Assembly: GCF_034497705.1 (NCBI RefSeq)
Contig: NZ_JAXRUV010000005.1
Location: 124,001-188,000 of the forward strand
DNA: 64,000 bases
Direction: 5' to 3'
Source: Marinococcus luteus_A
Lineage (GTDB): Bacteria; Bacillota; Bacilli; Bacillales; Marinococcaceae
Notes under the pieces: generated by a model
Told to the model about the DNA's origin: nothing
Seen by the model: only the letters and a program-made list of their open reading frames with translations
Databases searched by the model: none
Shown: positions 1 through 7,723 of the stretch, in pieces
How the letters are laid out: the number at the start of each line of letters is the position of its first letter
Position numbering within the stretch: the first letter of the stretch is position 1
Program-made: the position numbers and the translations under genes

Positions 1-343
1 CTTCTTCGAATGCCAGTTCTTTCGCGGCTTCTTTTGCAGGAATATAAGATTCTCCTCTCCAATTGAACCAGGCCGGGCTCTGTTCAAGCTCTCCCTCCCA
101 AGAAGCGCCGTTCACCGATAAACGCACGGCCGGCCCTTCCTGCTCCAGTTCCGCTCCGTATAAAGATGCCGCCGTTTCGGGACGAAGGTAGAGCTCTTCC
201 TCCGTTTTTCCGCCCTCGATGTACCAGGCTTTGTCATTGCCATCGACATTTGTGATTAAAACGTGCCGGTCTGCCCAGTAGCCCGCACCGCCTGCTATAA
301 TTATTGCTCCAGCAACACTTGCCCACACCCAGTTTCTCTTCAT
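1..343 (-). CDS. N-terminal part of a membrane-anchored or exported protein (runs off the window)
   Basis: The frame opens at ATG 343 behind a good ribosome site (GGAGGTAAA on the minus strand) and stays open to the window edge, giving 114 residues. Residues about 5-22 are a hydrophobic anchor or signal segment (WVWASVAGAIIIAGGAGY). The visible remainder is acidic and extracytoplasmic in character. The stretch near residues 99-113, SYIPAKEAAKELAFE, resembles the short motif of copper amine oxidase N-terminal-like (stalk) domains found in secreted Bacillales proteins. That domain call is an inference from a short motif. The C-terminus and any catalytic domain lie outside the window. Confidence 0.6.
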   Translation of the reverse strand, partial: MKRNWVWASVAGAIIIAGGAGYWADRHVLITNVDGNDKAWYIEGGKTEEELYLRPETAASLYGAELEQEGPAVRLSVNGASWEGELEQSPAWFNWRGESYIPAKEAAKELAFEE

Positions 344-427
344 GTTTTACCTCCTTCCCGTGTAATTGTTCCGATTATCCTTTCTTTATCATGCTAAAAT
401 AGATCTACTATTCAGAAGGGAGTGATC

Positions 428-970
428 ATGATGAAGCCGGTAATTCTATTTATAGCCGTCAGTCTTGACGGCTATATCGCTGATGCAGAAGGGAATATTG
501 ACTGGCTGATGAAAGCAGGAGGCGAAGGTGATAACGGCTACGACGAAATGTACCGGCGGGTGGATACCGTTGTTATGGGGAGAAAAACCTATGAACACGT
601 GCTTGTCTTAACAGATTCCTTTCCGTACAGGGACAAAGACTGCTATGTTTTTTCCACCAGCAGCCTGGACGGTGGCGGGCCTGTAACCTTTGTGCAGGGC
701 GACGTTACCAAGTGGCTTCAAAACAAACAGCAGGAGTCTGGAACTGGTATATGGCTTGTTGGGGGAGCAGACATTATCGATCCTCTGCTTAACGAAGAAT
801 TGATCGATGAGTACATTATTACCTTCACGCCCGATCTTCTAGGAAGCGGCATTCCGTTGTTTAAGCAACGGCCCGGGCAGCCAAAACGGCTTCATCTGTA
901 CGAAGTGAAGCGTTGGGGAGAGCTGGCCCAGCTCCACTATAAACGGGTTGAAGATCTGCCCGATCAGTAG
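428..970 (+). CDS. RibD C-terminal/dihydrofolate reductase-like protein (YyaP/YwjB type)
   Basis: About 180 residues in the dihydrofolate reductase-like fold shared with the C-terminal domain of RibD. Visible motifs are SLDGYIAD near the N-terminus, VVMGRKTYE around residue 50 and WLVGGADIIDPLL around residue 112, the pattern of NADPH-binding YyaP/YwjB proteins. It is not the housekeeping folate enzyme, since a classical dfrA lies at 41844-42332. The start is chosen at ATG 428, six bases after AAGGGAG; a GTG at 422 overlaps the ribosome site and an ATG at 431 is also possible. It is monocistronic. The physiological substrate of these proteins is not established. Confidence 0.8.
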   Translation: MMKPVILFIAVSLDGYIADAEGNIDWLMKAGGEGDNGYDEMYRRVDTVVMGRKTYEHVLVLTDSFPYRDKDCYVFSTSSLDGGGPVTFVQGDVTKWLQNKQQESGTGIWLVGGADIIDPLLNEELIDEYIITFTPDLLGSGIPLFKQRPGQPKRLHLYEVKRWGELAQLHYKRVEDLPDQ

Positions 971-1105
971 TTTAGACTCATTCGCATCTGTAGGTAAAAG
1001 CATCATTTTTTCTGAAAAGTGTGTACTTTTCTTACTCTTTAGGTAATAATAAACATATAGAGTAGCATTCGTCCAATTTGTTGCTCTTATCCTATATTTC
1101 TTGTT

Positions 1106-1134
1106 GCTCCTGCTGCCTGCAGGAGCCTTTTTTT
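1106..1134 (+). terminator. Intrinsic terminator
   Basis: Perfect 8-bp stem GCTCCTGC/GCAGGAGC with a 5-base loop, followed by CTTTTTTT. It lies 136 bases past the upstream reductase gene, an unusually long 3' tail (see the finding on a possible small RNA). Confidence 0.85.
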
Positions 1135-1987
1135 ATTCTACCGCGCGTTTAACCTCTTTTATATATTGCTTCACCCGTCTACCTTCCTGCTCGTTCAACG
1201 CAAACCCGCATTTGTCCGCAATAGAAGCAGATTCCCGTTCAAACATAACCATCGCTGTCTGCAAAGAGGCCCAAATGCTATCGTAAGAGCCCGCTGCATA
1301 AGTAGCTGCCAGTTCTCTATTGTTCTTGTGCCCGAGGTATTTTTCCAAATACTTCGCCTCCTGGCCGAAATTTACTGATGTCTTTTTTTCGAGTACAACC
1401 TTCCACTGCAGCATTTGTACCAGCATACGGCGGATAATATTAAGGTGAGCCTGGGCGTAGAGCATTTCTCTTCGCCCCCAGCCTTTGACTACATACACCG
1501 CCACCCACCAAAACTCATTACAGCATTGTTGAAAGAATCCCTCTTCCGGCTCCATTGTTTTGTAGCCTATGTCGGTAGGAGCAGGAAAATCAGAAGCTGG
1601 GTTATCTTTATCCAGCAGACAGCGGGTCAAACCGTCCTGCTTCCAGTGCTCATACCTGCTGGATGCGTGCTTTAAGGTTAAATCAATACGGTTACCATCC
1701 TGAAAAAGCATTAGAAAGGCAAATGATTCTCCCAATGGTTCACGGTATAAATTCATTTCATCCGGCGTCTGCATAATCAAAGGCTCCCCAAATACTTCAA
1801 GCCAGCCCCGGTCCTGAATCATTTGTTCCATATTTTCCACAAAATAAATAATATCAAAATCACTGAAAAGATCAGCACTGCTATCTCCTGCAGCTGCACG
1901 GGACCCGCTTAGAGCTGCAGCCCGGACCCGTTCATCTTCCCTCGCAGTCTCCATTATCAGCGCCATCATAGCCTCAGGCATGCGCAC
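1133..1987 (-). CDS. Aminoglycoside 6-adenylyltransferase-like protein (ANT(6)/AadK family)
   Basis: About 284 residues, the usual length of AadK-type adenylyltransferases, which transfer AMP to the 6-hydroxyl of streptomycin. The nucleotidyltransferase signature is present: SGSRAAAGDSSAD followed by FSDFDI, supplying the GS motif and the metal-binding acidic pair. I chose GTG 1987, nine bases after AAAAGGAG, because it gives MRMPEAMMAL, matching the family N-terminus; ATG 1996 directly abuts the ribosome site. It follows panD on the same strand with a 15-base gap, so it may be cotranscribed with panBCD. Chromosomal copies in Bacillus can give weak streptomycin resistance; activity here is inferred. 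Confidence 0.8.
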   Translation of the reverse strand: MRMPEAMMALIMETAREDERVRAAALSGSRAAAGDSSADLFSDFDIIYFVENMEQMIQDRGWLEVFGEPLIMQTPDEMNLYREPLGESFAFLMLFQDGNRIDLTLKHASSRYEHWKQDGLTRCLLDKDNPASDFPAPTDIGYKTMEPEEGFFQQCCNEFWWVAVYVVKGWGRREMLYAQAHLNIIRRMLVQMLQWKVVLEKKTSVNFGQEAKYLEKYLGHKNNRELAATYAAGSYDSIWASLQTAMVMFERESASIADKCGFALNEQEGRRVKQYIKEVKRAVE

Positions 1988-2002
1988 AGGCAGCATCTCC
2001 TT

Positions 2003-2389
2003 TTAATCCAGGGTCGTCGATGCAGGCTCGTAAGACAGCATCTGCCTGATTTGGTTATGACTGTTAAGCACAGCTACCGCCGGTTTGAACTCCCGGGCCG
2101 TTTCATTTTCCATCAATGCATAAGCAATAATGATGACCACATCCCCGGGCTGAGCCATTCTCGCGGCTGCACCGTTCAGGCAAATTACCCCACTGCCCCG
2201 GGGGCCTTCAATCACGTACGTTTCCAGACGGGCCCCGTTCGTATTATTGACCACCTGCACTTTCTCGTTTTCCCACAGGTCCACCGCCTCCATCAGATCC
2301 CGGTCAATGGTAATGCTTCCTACATAGTTTAAATCTGCTTCTGTGACTACAGCCCGGTGAAGCTTTGATTTCATCATCGTACGGTACAT
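2003..2389 (-). CDS. panD: Aspartate 1-decarboxylase
   Basis: Makes beta-alanine from aspartate for pantothenate synthesis. The proenzyme self-cleaves between Gly24 and Ser25 in YVGSITID to form the pyruvoyl group; these residues fall at the canonical numbering when translation starts at ATG 2389. That start is 9-10 bases after AAAGGG, whereas GTG 2398 is too close to it. The conserved NGAAARMAQPGDVVIIIAY block is present. At 128 residues it is full length. It begins five bases after the panC stop, so translation is probably coupled. Confidence 0.95.
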   Translation of the reverse strand: MYRTMMKSKLHRAVVTEADLNYVGSITIDRDLMEAVDLWENEKVQVVNNTNGARLETYVIEGPRGSGVICLNGAAARMAQPGDVVIIIAYALMENETAREFKPAVAVLNSHNQIRQMLSYEPASTTLD

Positions 2390-2394
2390 CAGCG

Positions 2395-3258
2395 TCACAC
2401 CCTTTCTTTCTGGTCAGGAAAAAGAATAATATTATCGATGAGTCTCGCTCCCGAAAACTGCACCGCTCCTGCAATAATTACCTGACCGTTCCATTCCCTT
2501 ACAGGTTTTAGACCGGGATAAGTTAAAATCTCCATATAATCAATCGTTCCGGAAATGTTAGCTTCTACTATACGTTTTGCTTTCTTCAAAATTTCCTCGG
2601 GTCCATAAAGACCCTCTTCTATCCATAACGCTCCCTGCTTTAATCCTTCATACAGCCAGACAGCTTCCCGGCGCTCCCTGCTGGTTAAATTCACATTTCG
2701 GGAGCTCAGAGCCAGACCATCAGCTTCCCGAACCGTTGGGCCAGTAACAATCTTTGTTGGAAGATTAAAATCACGGACCATATTCGTTAGTACAGCAGCC
2801 TGCTGTGCATCCTTCTGTCCAAAGTAGGCCCGCGCCGGCTGAACAATCTGCAACAGCTTCAGCACCACGGTCGCCACTCCGTCAAAATGTCCCGGCCGGC
2901 TTTTACCGCAGAGCACATCACTTCCTTCAAGCACGCGCACCCCTGTCTGCATCTCTTCGGGATACATCTCTTTCGCTGAAGGGACAAACACTATATCGAC
3001 GCCCCGGGCTTCGGCTTTTTCAAGATCCGCTTCGAGCTTACGCGGGTACGCTTCGTAATCTTCATCCGGGCCAAACTGCAGTGGATTGACAAAAATGCTC
3101 ACTACCACTGCGTCGTTTTCTTTCAAAGCCTGCATCATTAATGAAAAATGTCCTTCGTGCAGCGCTCCCATTGTCGGCACAAATCCAATTATTTCTCCCT
3201 GCTGTTTTCTCTCACTGATATGTGTGCGAATTTCCTGAATTGAAGTAAATACTTTCAT
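2395..3258 (-). CDS. panC: Pantothenate synthetase
   Basis: Joins pantoate and beta-alanine using ATP to make pantothenate. At 287 residues it has normal length. The nucleotidyltransferase signatures are visible: VPTMGALHEGH near residues 27-37 (HxGH-type), FVNPLQFGPDEDY, FGQKDAQQ and LALSSRNVNL. Its ATG overlaps the panB stop as ATGA. Middle gene of panB-panC-panD, in the usual Bacillales order. Confidence 0.96.
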   Translation of the reverse strand: MKVFTSIQEIRTHISERKQQGEIIGFVPTMGALHEGHFSLMMQALKENDAVVVSIFVNPLQFGPDEDYEAYPRKLEADLEKAEARGVDIVFVPSAKEMYPEEMQTGVRVLEGSDVLCGKSRPGHFDGVATVVLKLLQIVQPARAYFGQKDAQQAAVLTNMVRDFNLPTKIVTGPTVREADGLALSSRNVNLTSRERREAVWLYEGLKQGALWIEEGLYGPEEILKKAKRIVEANISGTIDYMEILTYPGLKPVREWNGQVIIAGAVQFSGARLIDNIILFPDQKERV

Positions 3259-4097
3259 GAAGGTGCGCCTCTGCTAAGATCTTTCAGTACAGAGGCATCC
3301 ATGGAAAAAGTATGCCTCTCCTCTGGAAATGCTTTCGCCTTTACATCACTTACATAGCTTTCAAGGGCTTCATCAATCTGTGCCTGCACGTTAGTGTACT
3401 GCTTAGCAAAGGAAGGGACAAAGCTCTCTCCCCACCCGACAGTGTCGTGAAAAACCAGCACCTGTCCGTCAACGCCGGCGCCGGCACCTATGCCGATAAC
3501 CGGAATCGAAAGATGCACTGCAATCCGGTCGGCAAGCTCTCCGGGAACGCATTCAAGCACTAGCGCAAAAGCACCCGCCTGTTCGAGTCCCTCTGCTTCT
3601 TCCATCAACCGCTGTGCTTCTTCTTTTGTTTTCCCTTGTACTTTGTACCCTCCAAGTACCCCTACGGACTGGGGAGTAAGACCGAGATGTCCCATGACCG
3701 GTACACCGGCAGCCGTTAAGCGGGCGATGGTTCCTCTGGTAACTTCATCTCCCCCTTCAAGCTTAACTGCCTGAGCACCACCTTCCTGCATAAGACGTCT
3801 CACTGCTGTGAACGTGCTCTCTACAGAGGAATGATAGGTTAAAAAGGGAAGATCCACTACGATAAATGTACCCGGAGCTCCCCGTCGAACCGCACGTGCA
3901 TGCATCACCATATCGTCAAGCGTTACCGGAATCGTGGAATCGTAGCCGTGTACGACCATCCCCGCCGAATCACCTACAAGTATCATATCCATGCCAGCTT
4001 TTTCCGCGGCCTTCCCTGTCGGAGCGTCGTACGCTGTGATCATCGTAATCGGTTCCTGCCGTTCTTTCATCTGTTTCAATACCGCCGTGCTTTTCAT
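3255..4097 (-). CDS. panB: 3-methyl-2-oxobutanoate hydroxymethyltransferase
   Basis: First committed enzyme of pantothenate synthesis; it moves a one-carbon unit from methylene-tetrahydrofolate to alpha-ketoisovalerate. At 280 residues it is full length. Family blocks seen are MITAYDAPTGK, VGDSAGMVVHGYDST (metal-binding Asp), VKLEGG and VMGHLGLTPQS. ATG 4097 has the ribosome site AGGAGGAGAG. It heads panBCD. Its substrate comes from the branched-chain pathway, for which ilvD lies at 57044. Confidence 0.96.
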   Translation of the reverse strand: MKSTAVLKQMKERQEPITMITAYDAPTGKAAEKAGMDMILVGDSAGMVVHGYDSTIPVTLDDMVMHARAVRRGAPGTFIVVDLPFLTYHSSVESTFTAVRRLMQEGGAQAVKLEGGDEVTRGTIARLTAAGVPVMGHLGLTPQSVGVLGGYKVQGKTKEEAQRLMEEAEGLEQAGAFALVLECVPGELADRIAVHLSIPVIGIGAGAGVDGQVLVFHDTVGWGESFVPSFAKQYTNVQAQIDEALESYVSDVKAKAFPEERHTFSMDASVLKDLSRGAPS

Positions 4098-4249
4098 CTC
4101 TCTCCTCCTGCTTCACTCAAAAGATAAAGAATTATCTGATATTTTTGCCGATACATACTGCTTAGGCCGGCTTGTGTTTACACATGTATATTATCTGACG
4201 CCCCTGCCATTTATTCAACCATCGCGACTTCGTTTATCCAAAAAAACTT

Positions 4250-4278
4250 CAATAAAAAATGCCCCTGTAAGAGGGCAT
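4250..4278 (-). terminator. Intrinsic terminator after the 137-residue hypothetical gene
   Basis: Minus-strand hairpin ATGCCCT/AGGGGCAT with a short loop, followed by TTTTTTATT. The stem touches the stop codon of the gene ending at 4278. Confidence 0.75.
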
Positions 4279-4691
4279 TAATAAATATTACTTAAGTCAA
4301 GCGAATCTCCAAATGTCTGAATCAGATACCGGCGGATCAAATCACGGCTGAAGGGGGTCTCATCTGCTTCACTGCGGGCTTCATCGTCTTTGGCAATAAT
4401 ATGATCTATATGGGCTTTATTGCCATTCACTTTTTGAATGATGGTGATGCGGTGGTAAGGGATATGCTTTAACTCAAAAGAAAGCTTTCGCTTATTGATC
4501 TTAATATAGCTTTCATGAAAGCCTGCTTCAATATGAAACTTGCGGTCGTTTATATTTTTAAATTCTTCTTCAAGATCCATAAAATAATACATGATTTCCC
4601 TCGCCGTCGAATCGATTAACTGCTGCTCTGGCTGGGCATCAATATTTAAATATTTGCGTGTTTTAGTAGCGAATGTATTTTCAAAGCTCAT
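4278..4691 (-). CDS. Hypothetical protein, 137 residues
   Basis: A well-formed gene: ATG 4691 follows AAAGGGGAG and an intrinsic terminator follows the stop. I do not recognise the family. The protein is soluble and charged, with a helical-looking N-terminal half and a beta-rich middle (FHIEAGFHESYIKINKR, then LSFELKHIPYHRITII). There is no signal peptide, membrane segment or cysteine motif. It lies between panB and the HslV-like gene, with a 46-base gap to the latter, and could share its transcript. Confidence 0.65.
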   Translation of the reverse strand: MSFENTFATKTRKYLNIDAQPEQQLIDSTAREIMYYFMDLEEEFKNINDRKFHIEAGFHESYIKINKRKLSFELKHIPYHRITIIQKVNGNKAHIDHIIAKDDEARSEADETPFSRDLIRRYLIQTFGDSLDLSNIY

Positions 4692-4737
4692 TGATTTTCT
4701 CCCCTTTCAATTGCGTATTAATGTATTCTGTGCCGGC

Positions 4738-5355
4738 TCACATTCCGGGTCTGAACACCTTCACCCTTGTCTGGACCCTGGTATTTACCGCTTCAGGAAA
4801 CGCTTCTGCAGCCCTCCGGATAAACCATCCGGCGGACTCGCGGACATGGTCCGGAGTAATTGTTTTCTTATCAAGCTTCTCGTCCAGCTTTTTTCGAAAT
4901 TCGGTAACCCCTTCTTTATCTTCACCGAAATACGCGTGATTGACTTCCGGCACCCGACGGTCGAACGTATGTGGGTTGAACTGCTGATCTCCTTCATCCG
5001 TTCCAACATAGCAGAACGCCACCTGCGGATTCCCATTTTCGTCAAACTGCATAATCGCAGCAGTCATATTTAAGCCAAGCTCTTTTTTCACGGCCAGACT
5101 TTCGTCGTACACCAGCTGCATTTTTTTATCAATTGGCTGCTCTTTATGTGATTTGAGAATATTCACAAGACGCGACCGGTGGGCGTCTGTTGCCACACCA
5201 CTCACAGCCAGCAGCGCATTTCCGGCATCAAATACCTTCTGCGCCTTTTCATCCGCCGGCCCACCCTCAAGGCTTGCTCCCTTTGAGTCCGTAGCAATCA
5301 TTACAAAAGGATCCCCCTTGGGCGGCACGGCGCTTAGTAATAGTCCGGCAGTCAT
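4738..5355 (-). CDS. Orphan HslV/proteasome-like Ntn-hydrolase
   Basis: 205 residues starting at ATG 5355 behind AGAGGTGAAAGT. The second residue is Thr, which becomes N-terminal if Met is removed. Comparison with HslV/proteasome beta subunits places Thr2, Asp23 (in MIATDSKG, like Asp17) and Lys40 (in EKAQKVF, like Lys33) at the catalytic positions. The following LLAVSGVATDAH resembles the HslV block LAGFAGGTADAF. This supports an N-terminal-nucleophile hydrolase fold, possibly an oligomeric peptidase. No HslU or other AAA+ unfoldase is nearby. Substrate and partner are unknown; the family call is inference from motifs. Confidence 0.6.
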   Translation of the reverse strand: MTAGLLLSAVPPKGDPFVMIATDSKGASLEGGPADEKAQKVFDAGNALLAVSGVATDAHRSRLVNILKSHKEQPIDKKMQLVYDESLAVKKELGLNMTAAIMQFDENGNPQVAFCYVGTDEGDQQFNPHTFDRRVPEVNHAYFGEDKEGVTEFRKKLDEKLDKKTITPDHVRESAGWFIRRAAEAFPEAVNTRVQTRVKVFRPGM

Positions 5356-5465
5356 ACTTTCACCTCTTCTAATATTCCTTGTGCCTATTGGTAATTACCC
5401 TCTGAGCGCACGGGCAAACGTCCCTCGAAAGCGCCGTTATTTTTATTTTTTATAAGCCAATATTA

Positions 5466-5681
5466 TTAATTTTCCGTAAAATCCGCTTTGAATTTTTCGT
5501 AGCAAACCTTCCAAAATTCTTCAATACTCAGCATATCGGCGTTGAGTTGAGTACTTCTTTTGCCCGCTGAGGGAAAAATCGAGACGGTTACTATTTTCGG
5601 TTCACATTGATACAGATACGAAATACGGCTCCAGCAGTTACAGGCCTGGCTGAAAACTAGTTCACGCGCAGTGTAGCTCAT
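5466..5681 (-). CDS. Hypothetical protein, 71 residues
   Basis: ATG 5681 follows an excellent ribosome site (AAGGAG, six bases upstream), which is the main reason to believe it. The product is a small soluble protein with three cysteines, two of them in QACNCW near residue 15 and one in WKVCYEKF near the C-terminus. I recognise no family. No clear terminator follows; the HslV-like gene begins 110 bases further on the same strand. Confidence 0.55.
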   Translation of the reverse strand: MSYTARELVFSQACNCWSRISYLYQCEPKIVTVSIFPSAGKRSTQLNADMLSIEEFWKVCYEKFKADFTEN

Positions 5682-6047
5682 AGAAAACTCCTTCCTGTTT
5701 CTTCTGGCTATGCTTTTCCTCTATTGGGTGTGTACCTTTATCTTACCTAATATTCAGGGAAAATAAGTTGTTTAATCTCATTCTTCCTAAAACAGTACTT
5801 CTTTCACATATTCTTTTATCAACCTCCGGAAAACCTCCTGAATCCAGACAGAGGAATTCGTGAAAAACCTGTCAGAGCTACCCTGCTGTTACTCGACTTC
5901 CATCTCTTTGTTTAAGCAAAAAGTGAGCAGCACTACTGCTTCCAGCTAATTTTTTCATTTCTGCTTAACATCATTAATATGCGAACACCGCCTTTCCTCT
6001 TATAATTTACTAATTGCATTTGTAAACAGTTTTAGAGGAAGGCCTGC
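5682..6047. other. Intergenic stretch without recognised features
   Basis: About 365 bases between the terminator of the GDSL-like gene and the small gene at 5466-5681, both minus strand. It is AT-rich. I see no convincing promoter, repeat, RNA or small gene in it. The promoter of the small gene must lie here. Confidence 0.5.
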
Positions 6048-6088
6048 AAAAAAGAACGCCCTGCTTTCGCAGCGCGCTCTCGTTCTTT
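6048..6088 (-). terminator. Intrinsic terminator after the GDSL-like hydrolase
   Basis: Minus-strand hairpin with outer stem AAGAACG/CGTTCTT and inner stem CTGC-GAAA-GCAG, followed by TTTTTT. Confidence 0.85.
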
Positions 6089-6112
6089 CTATAAAAACAG
6101 TTCATGGATCTT

Positions 6113-6928
6113 TTAACCGGATTCTTCTGCCTCTTGAACCGGTGTCTGCTCAAAATACGCATCCATATGCTCATACCAGAGCCGGTAGCCTTCTCTGTTT
6201 GGATGAATGCCGTCACCAATATACTGTTCCATCTGACGGCCGTTTTCTGCATTTTCGTGGAAGGGTACAGAGGCATCTATAAACAGGACTCCCTGATCAC
6301 GCTCAAATTCTTCTTTGAGCTGATCCGCAAATTCCTGATAGCCGCTATCGAGCTCCGGATTCGTGTTCTCATAGGTGATCGCCGGGTTTGGGTTCATCAC
6401 CAACACTTCGGCATCCGGCGCCTTCGCTTTCGCTTCCCGGATCAACTGATGGATATTATCAATACTTTGAGCGGCTGGAATGCCTCGATAGAAATCATTC
6501 AATATACCTGTCTCAATAATCACAAAATCTGCTTCTCCAGAAAGCTCAGCATCGATCATTCCCCGCTCAAGCATATCCTTTGAAGAATAGCCATTCACCC
6601 CATGGTTGTTCAGTTCTACGTGCTGGCTGCCATCAGTAATCCGCTGCAGTCTCTCCTCCAGCCGGCCAGCCCAGGATTCGCTGTAGCTATCCGCTCCGGT
6701 GCCGGCAGCTACACTTGAGCCAAACACTTCTACAGTAGAAGCATGATAGGTATCCAGGCGGTGCTGCAAAAATGAATAAATATTCATTTCCTCCAGTTCT
6801 GAAAGCTCCTGGTCCGGTGCTTTAGTTCTCTCCCTGTTTTCATTCACAGATTCTCTGTTTAAAGAAACGATTATCCAGATACCGCCAGCTACAGCAGCTG
6901 TGAGCAGCAGGATAACTCTTTTTCTCAT
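6113..6928 (-). CDS. Membrane-anchored SGNH/GDSL-type esterase or lipase
   Basis: 271 residues with an N-terminal anchor (VILLLTAAVAGGIWIIV, residues 5-21) and an acidic linker, so the enzyme should face outward. The SGNH blocks are present in order: VFGSSVAAGTG (Ser72 as nucleophile in a GSS variant of GDS), NHGVNGYSS (Gly), ETGILNDF (Asn) and DGIHPNREGY (Asp-His pair). These enzymes hydrolyse esters of lipids, sugars or cell-wall acyl groups; the substrate here is unknown. It stands alone with its own terminator. Confidence 0.8.
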   Translation of the reverse strand: MRKRVILLLTAAVAGGIWIIVSLNRESVNENRERTKAPDQELSELEEMNIYSFLQHRLDTYHASTVEVFGSSVAAGTGADSYSESWAGRLEERLQRITDGSQHVELNNHGVNGYSSKDMLERGMIDAELSGEADFVIIETGILNDFYRGIPAAQSIDNIHQLIREAKAKAPDAEVLVMNPNPAITYENTNPELDSGYQEFADQLKEEFERDQGVLFIDASVPFHENAENGRQMEQYIGDGIHPNREGYRLWYEHMDAYFEQTPVQEAEESG

Positions 6929-7106
6929 CTGCCATAACCCCTTCTGTTGTATTCGATAGCGAATTGCTCATAGCATAATATATCCCGGTGTGCTCCTACA
7001 AGGTCCAAAGAATCAGTTCTTCTCATTTATCAAATTTTTCTTACAATAGAAGTTATAACCTGTGGGCAGGCGGGAAAACCATTATAAAAAGTGAGGTGAA
7101 TAATCA

Positions 7107-7271
7107 ATGTTAATGGTAAAATGCCCGGAATGCGGACACGAAAACACCGCTTCCATTCAAATGCCACCGGAAACGTTGAGCACTGATGCTAACGTTTCCG
7201 GGAATGAACAGCCGTGCGAAAACTGCCACGCTTCGATTCCATTATCCAACGAAAACCTCTATTATAAATAG
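7107..7271 (+). CDS. 54-residue zinc-ribbon protein
   Basis: ATG 7107 follows the strong ribosome site GTGAGGTGA at 7091-7099, and the frame ends at TAG 7271. The product begins MLMVKCPECGHENTAS and contains a second pair, CENCH, so CPEC plus CENC can bind one zinc. Such tiny zinc ribbons are common in Bacillales and have no assigned role. It is convergent with the tRNA-Ala unit. Confidence 0.65.
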   Translation: MLMVKCPECGHENTASIQMPPETLSTDANVSGNEQPCENCHASIPLSNENLYYK

Positions 7272-7311
7272 GTCGCTGCGGTCATCCTAAACACATACCG
7301 CCGAAACAAAG

Positions 7312-7353
7312 AACGACGCCGGGCCGAGGATAGTCCCTCAAACCGGCGTCGTT
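7312..7353 (-). terminator. Hairpin copy 1, terminator-like, downstream of an orphan promoter
   Basis: 42-base two-tier hairpin: outer arms AACGACGCCGG/CCGGCGTCGTT, inner GAGG/CCTC. Together with flanking sequence up to 7367 it is a near repeat of 7458-7513. The downstream T-tract on the minus strand is weak (TTCTTTG). Confidence 0.6.
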
Positions 7354-7381
7354 GGCGTGGTATGTATCTTGGAATGAATAT

Positions 7382-7410
7382 ATAATACCCCAATGCGTTT
7401 TAAACAGCAA
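7382..7410 (-). promoter_or_regulatory. Candidate sigma-A promoter between the two hairpins
   Basis: Minus-strand TTGCTG (7405-7410), exactly 17 bases, then TATTAT (7382-7387). It would start a transcript near 7375 that contains only hairpin copy 1. No gene follows it before the convergent zinc-ribbon gene. Confidence 0.4.
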
Positions 7411-7457
7411 GTTTTGTAACTAAAAAAAGTACATATACTTTTATAAGCCAATACAAA

Positions 7458-7499
7458 AACGACACCGGGGTGAGAAACAGCTCTCAAACCGGTGTCGTT
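7458..7499 (-). terminator. Hairpin copy 2, terminator of tRNA-Ala
   Basis: Outer arms AACGACACCGG/CCGGTGTCGTT and inner TGAGA/TCTCA, followed on the minus strand by TTTTTG. It lies 13 bases past the tRNA 3' end. Confidence 0.8.
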
Positions 7500-7512
7500 G
7501 GCGTAATATGTA

Positions 7513-7588
7513 TGGTGGAGCCTAGCGGGATCGAACCGCTGACCTCTTGGCTGCCAGCCAAGCGCTCTCCCGGCTGAGCTAAGGCCCC
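7513..7588 (-). tRNA. tRNA-Ala (anticodon GGC)
   Basis: 76 bases with encoded CCA. Acceptor arms GGGGCCT/AGGCTCC, D-arm GCTCAGCCGGGAGAGC, anticodon stem CTTGG/CCAAG around loop CTGGCAG (anticodon GGC), and T-arm GCGGTTCGATCCCGC. It is a single tRNA with its own promoter at 7625-7653 and a terminator at 7458-7499. Confidence 0.97.
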
Positions 7589-7624
7589 ATATTTTTGCTG
7601 ATAAAATATCAGCCGACAAGAAAT

Positions 7625-7653
7625 ATTGTACCTTGTCTCTCTCTGTCTGACAA
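7625..7653 (-). promoter_or_regulatory. Sigma-A promoter of tRNA-Ala
   Basis: Minus-strand TTGTCA (7648-7653), 17-base spacer, TACAAT (7625-7630), placing the start about 30 bases before the tRNA 5' end. Confidence 0.75.
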
Positions 7654-7683
7654 GTCCTTTTTTCACGTTTTTTTGCAGCTTTG

Positions 7684-7713
7684 TAAAAAAGACGGCCTGC
7701 CGCCGGGCAGGCC
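7684..7713 (-). terminator. Intrinsic terminator of pgi
   Basis: Minus-strand GGCCTGCC-CGGC-GGCAGGCC, then GTCTTTTTT. Confidence 0.9.
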
Positions 7714-7723
7714 CATTTTCTGC

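Noticed and set aside
422..427. GTG 422 as start of the RibD/DHFR-like gene
   Set aside because: It overlaps the Shine-Dalgarno sequence; ATG 428 has proper spacing.
7338..7666. Two minus-strand open frames across the tRNA-Ala region
   Set aside because: They run through the tRNA and its hairpins and have no ribosome site; the RNA gene explains the sequence.
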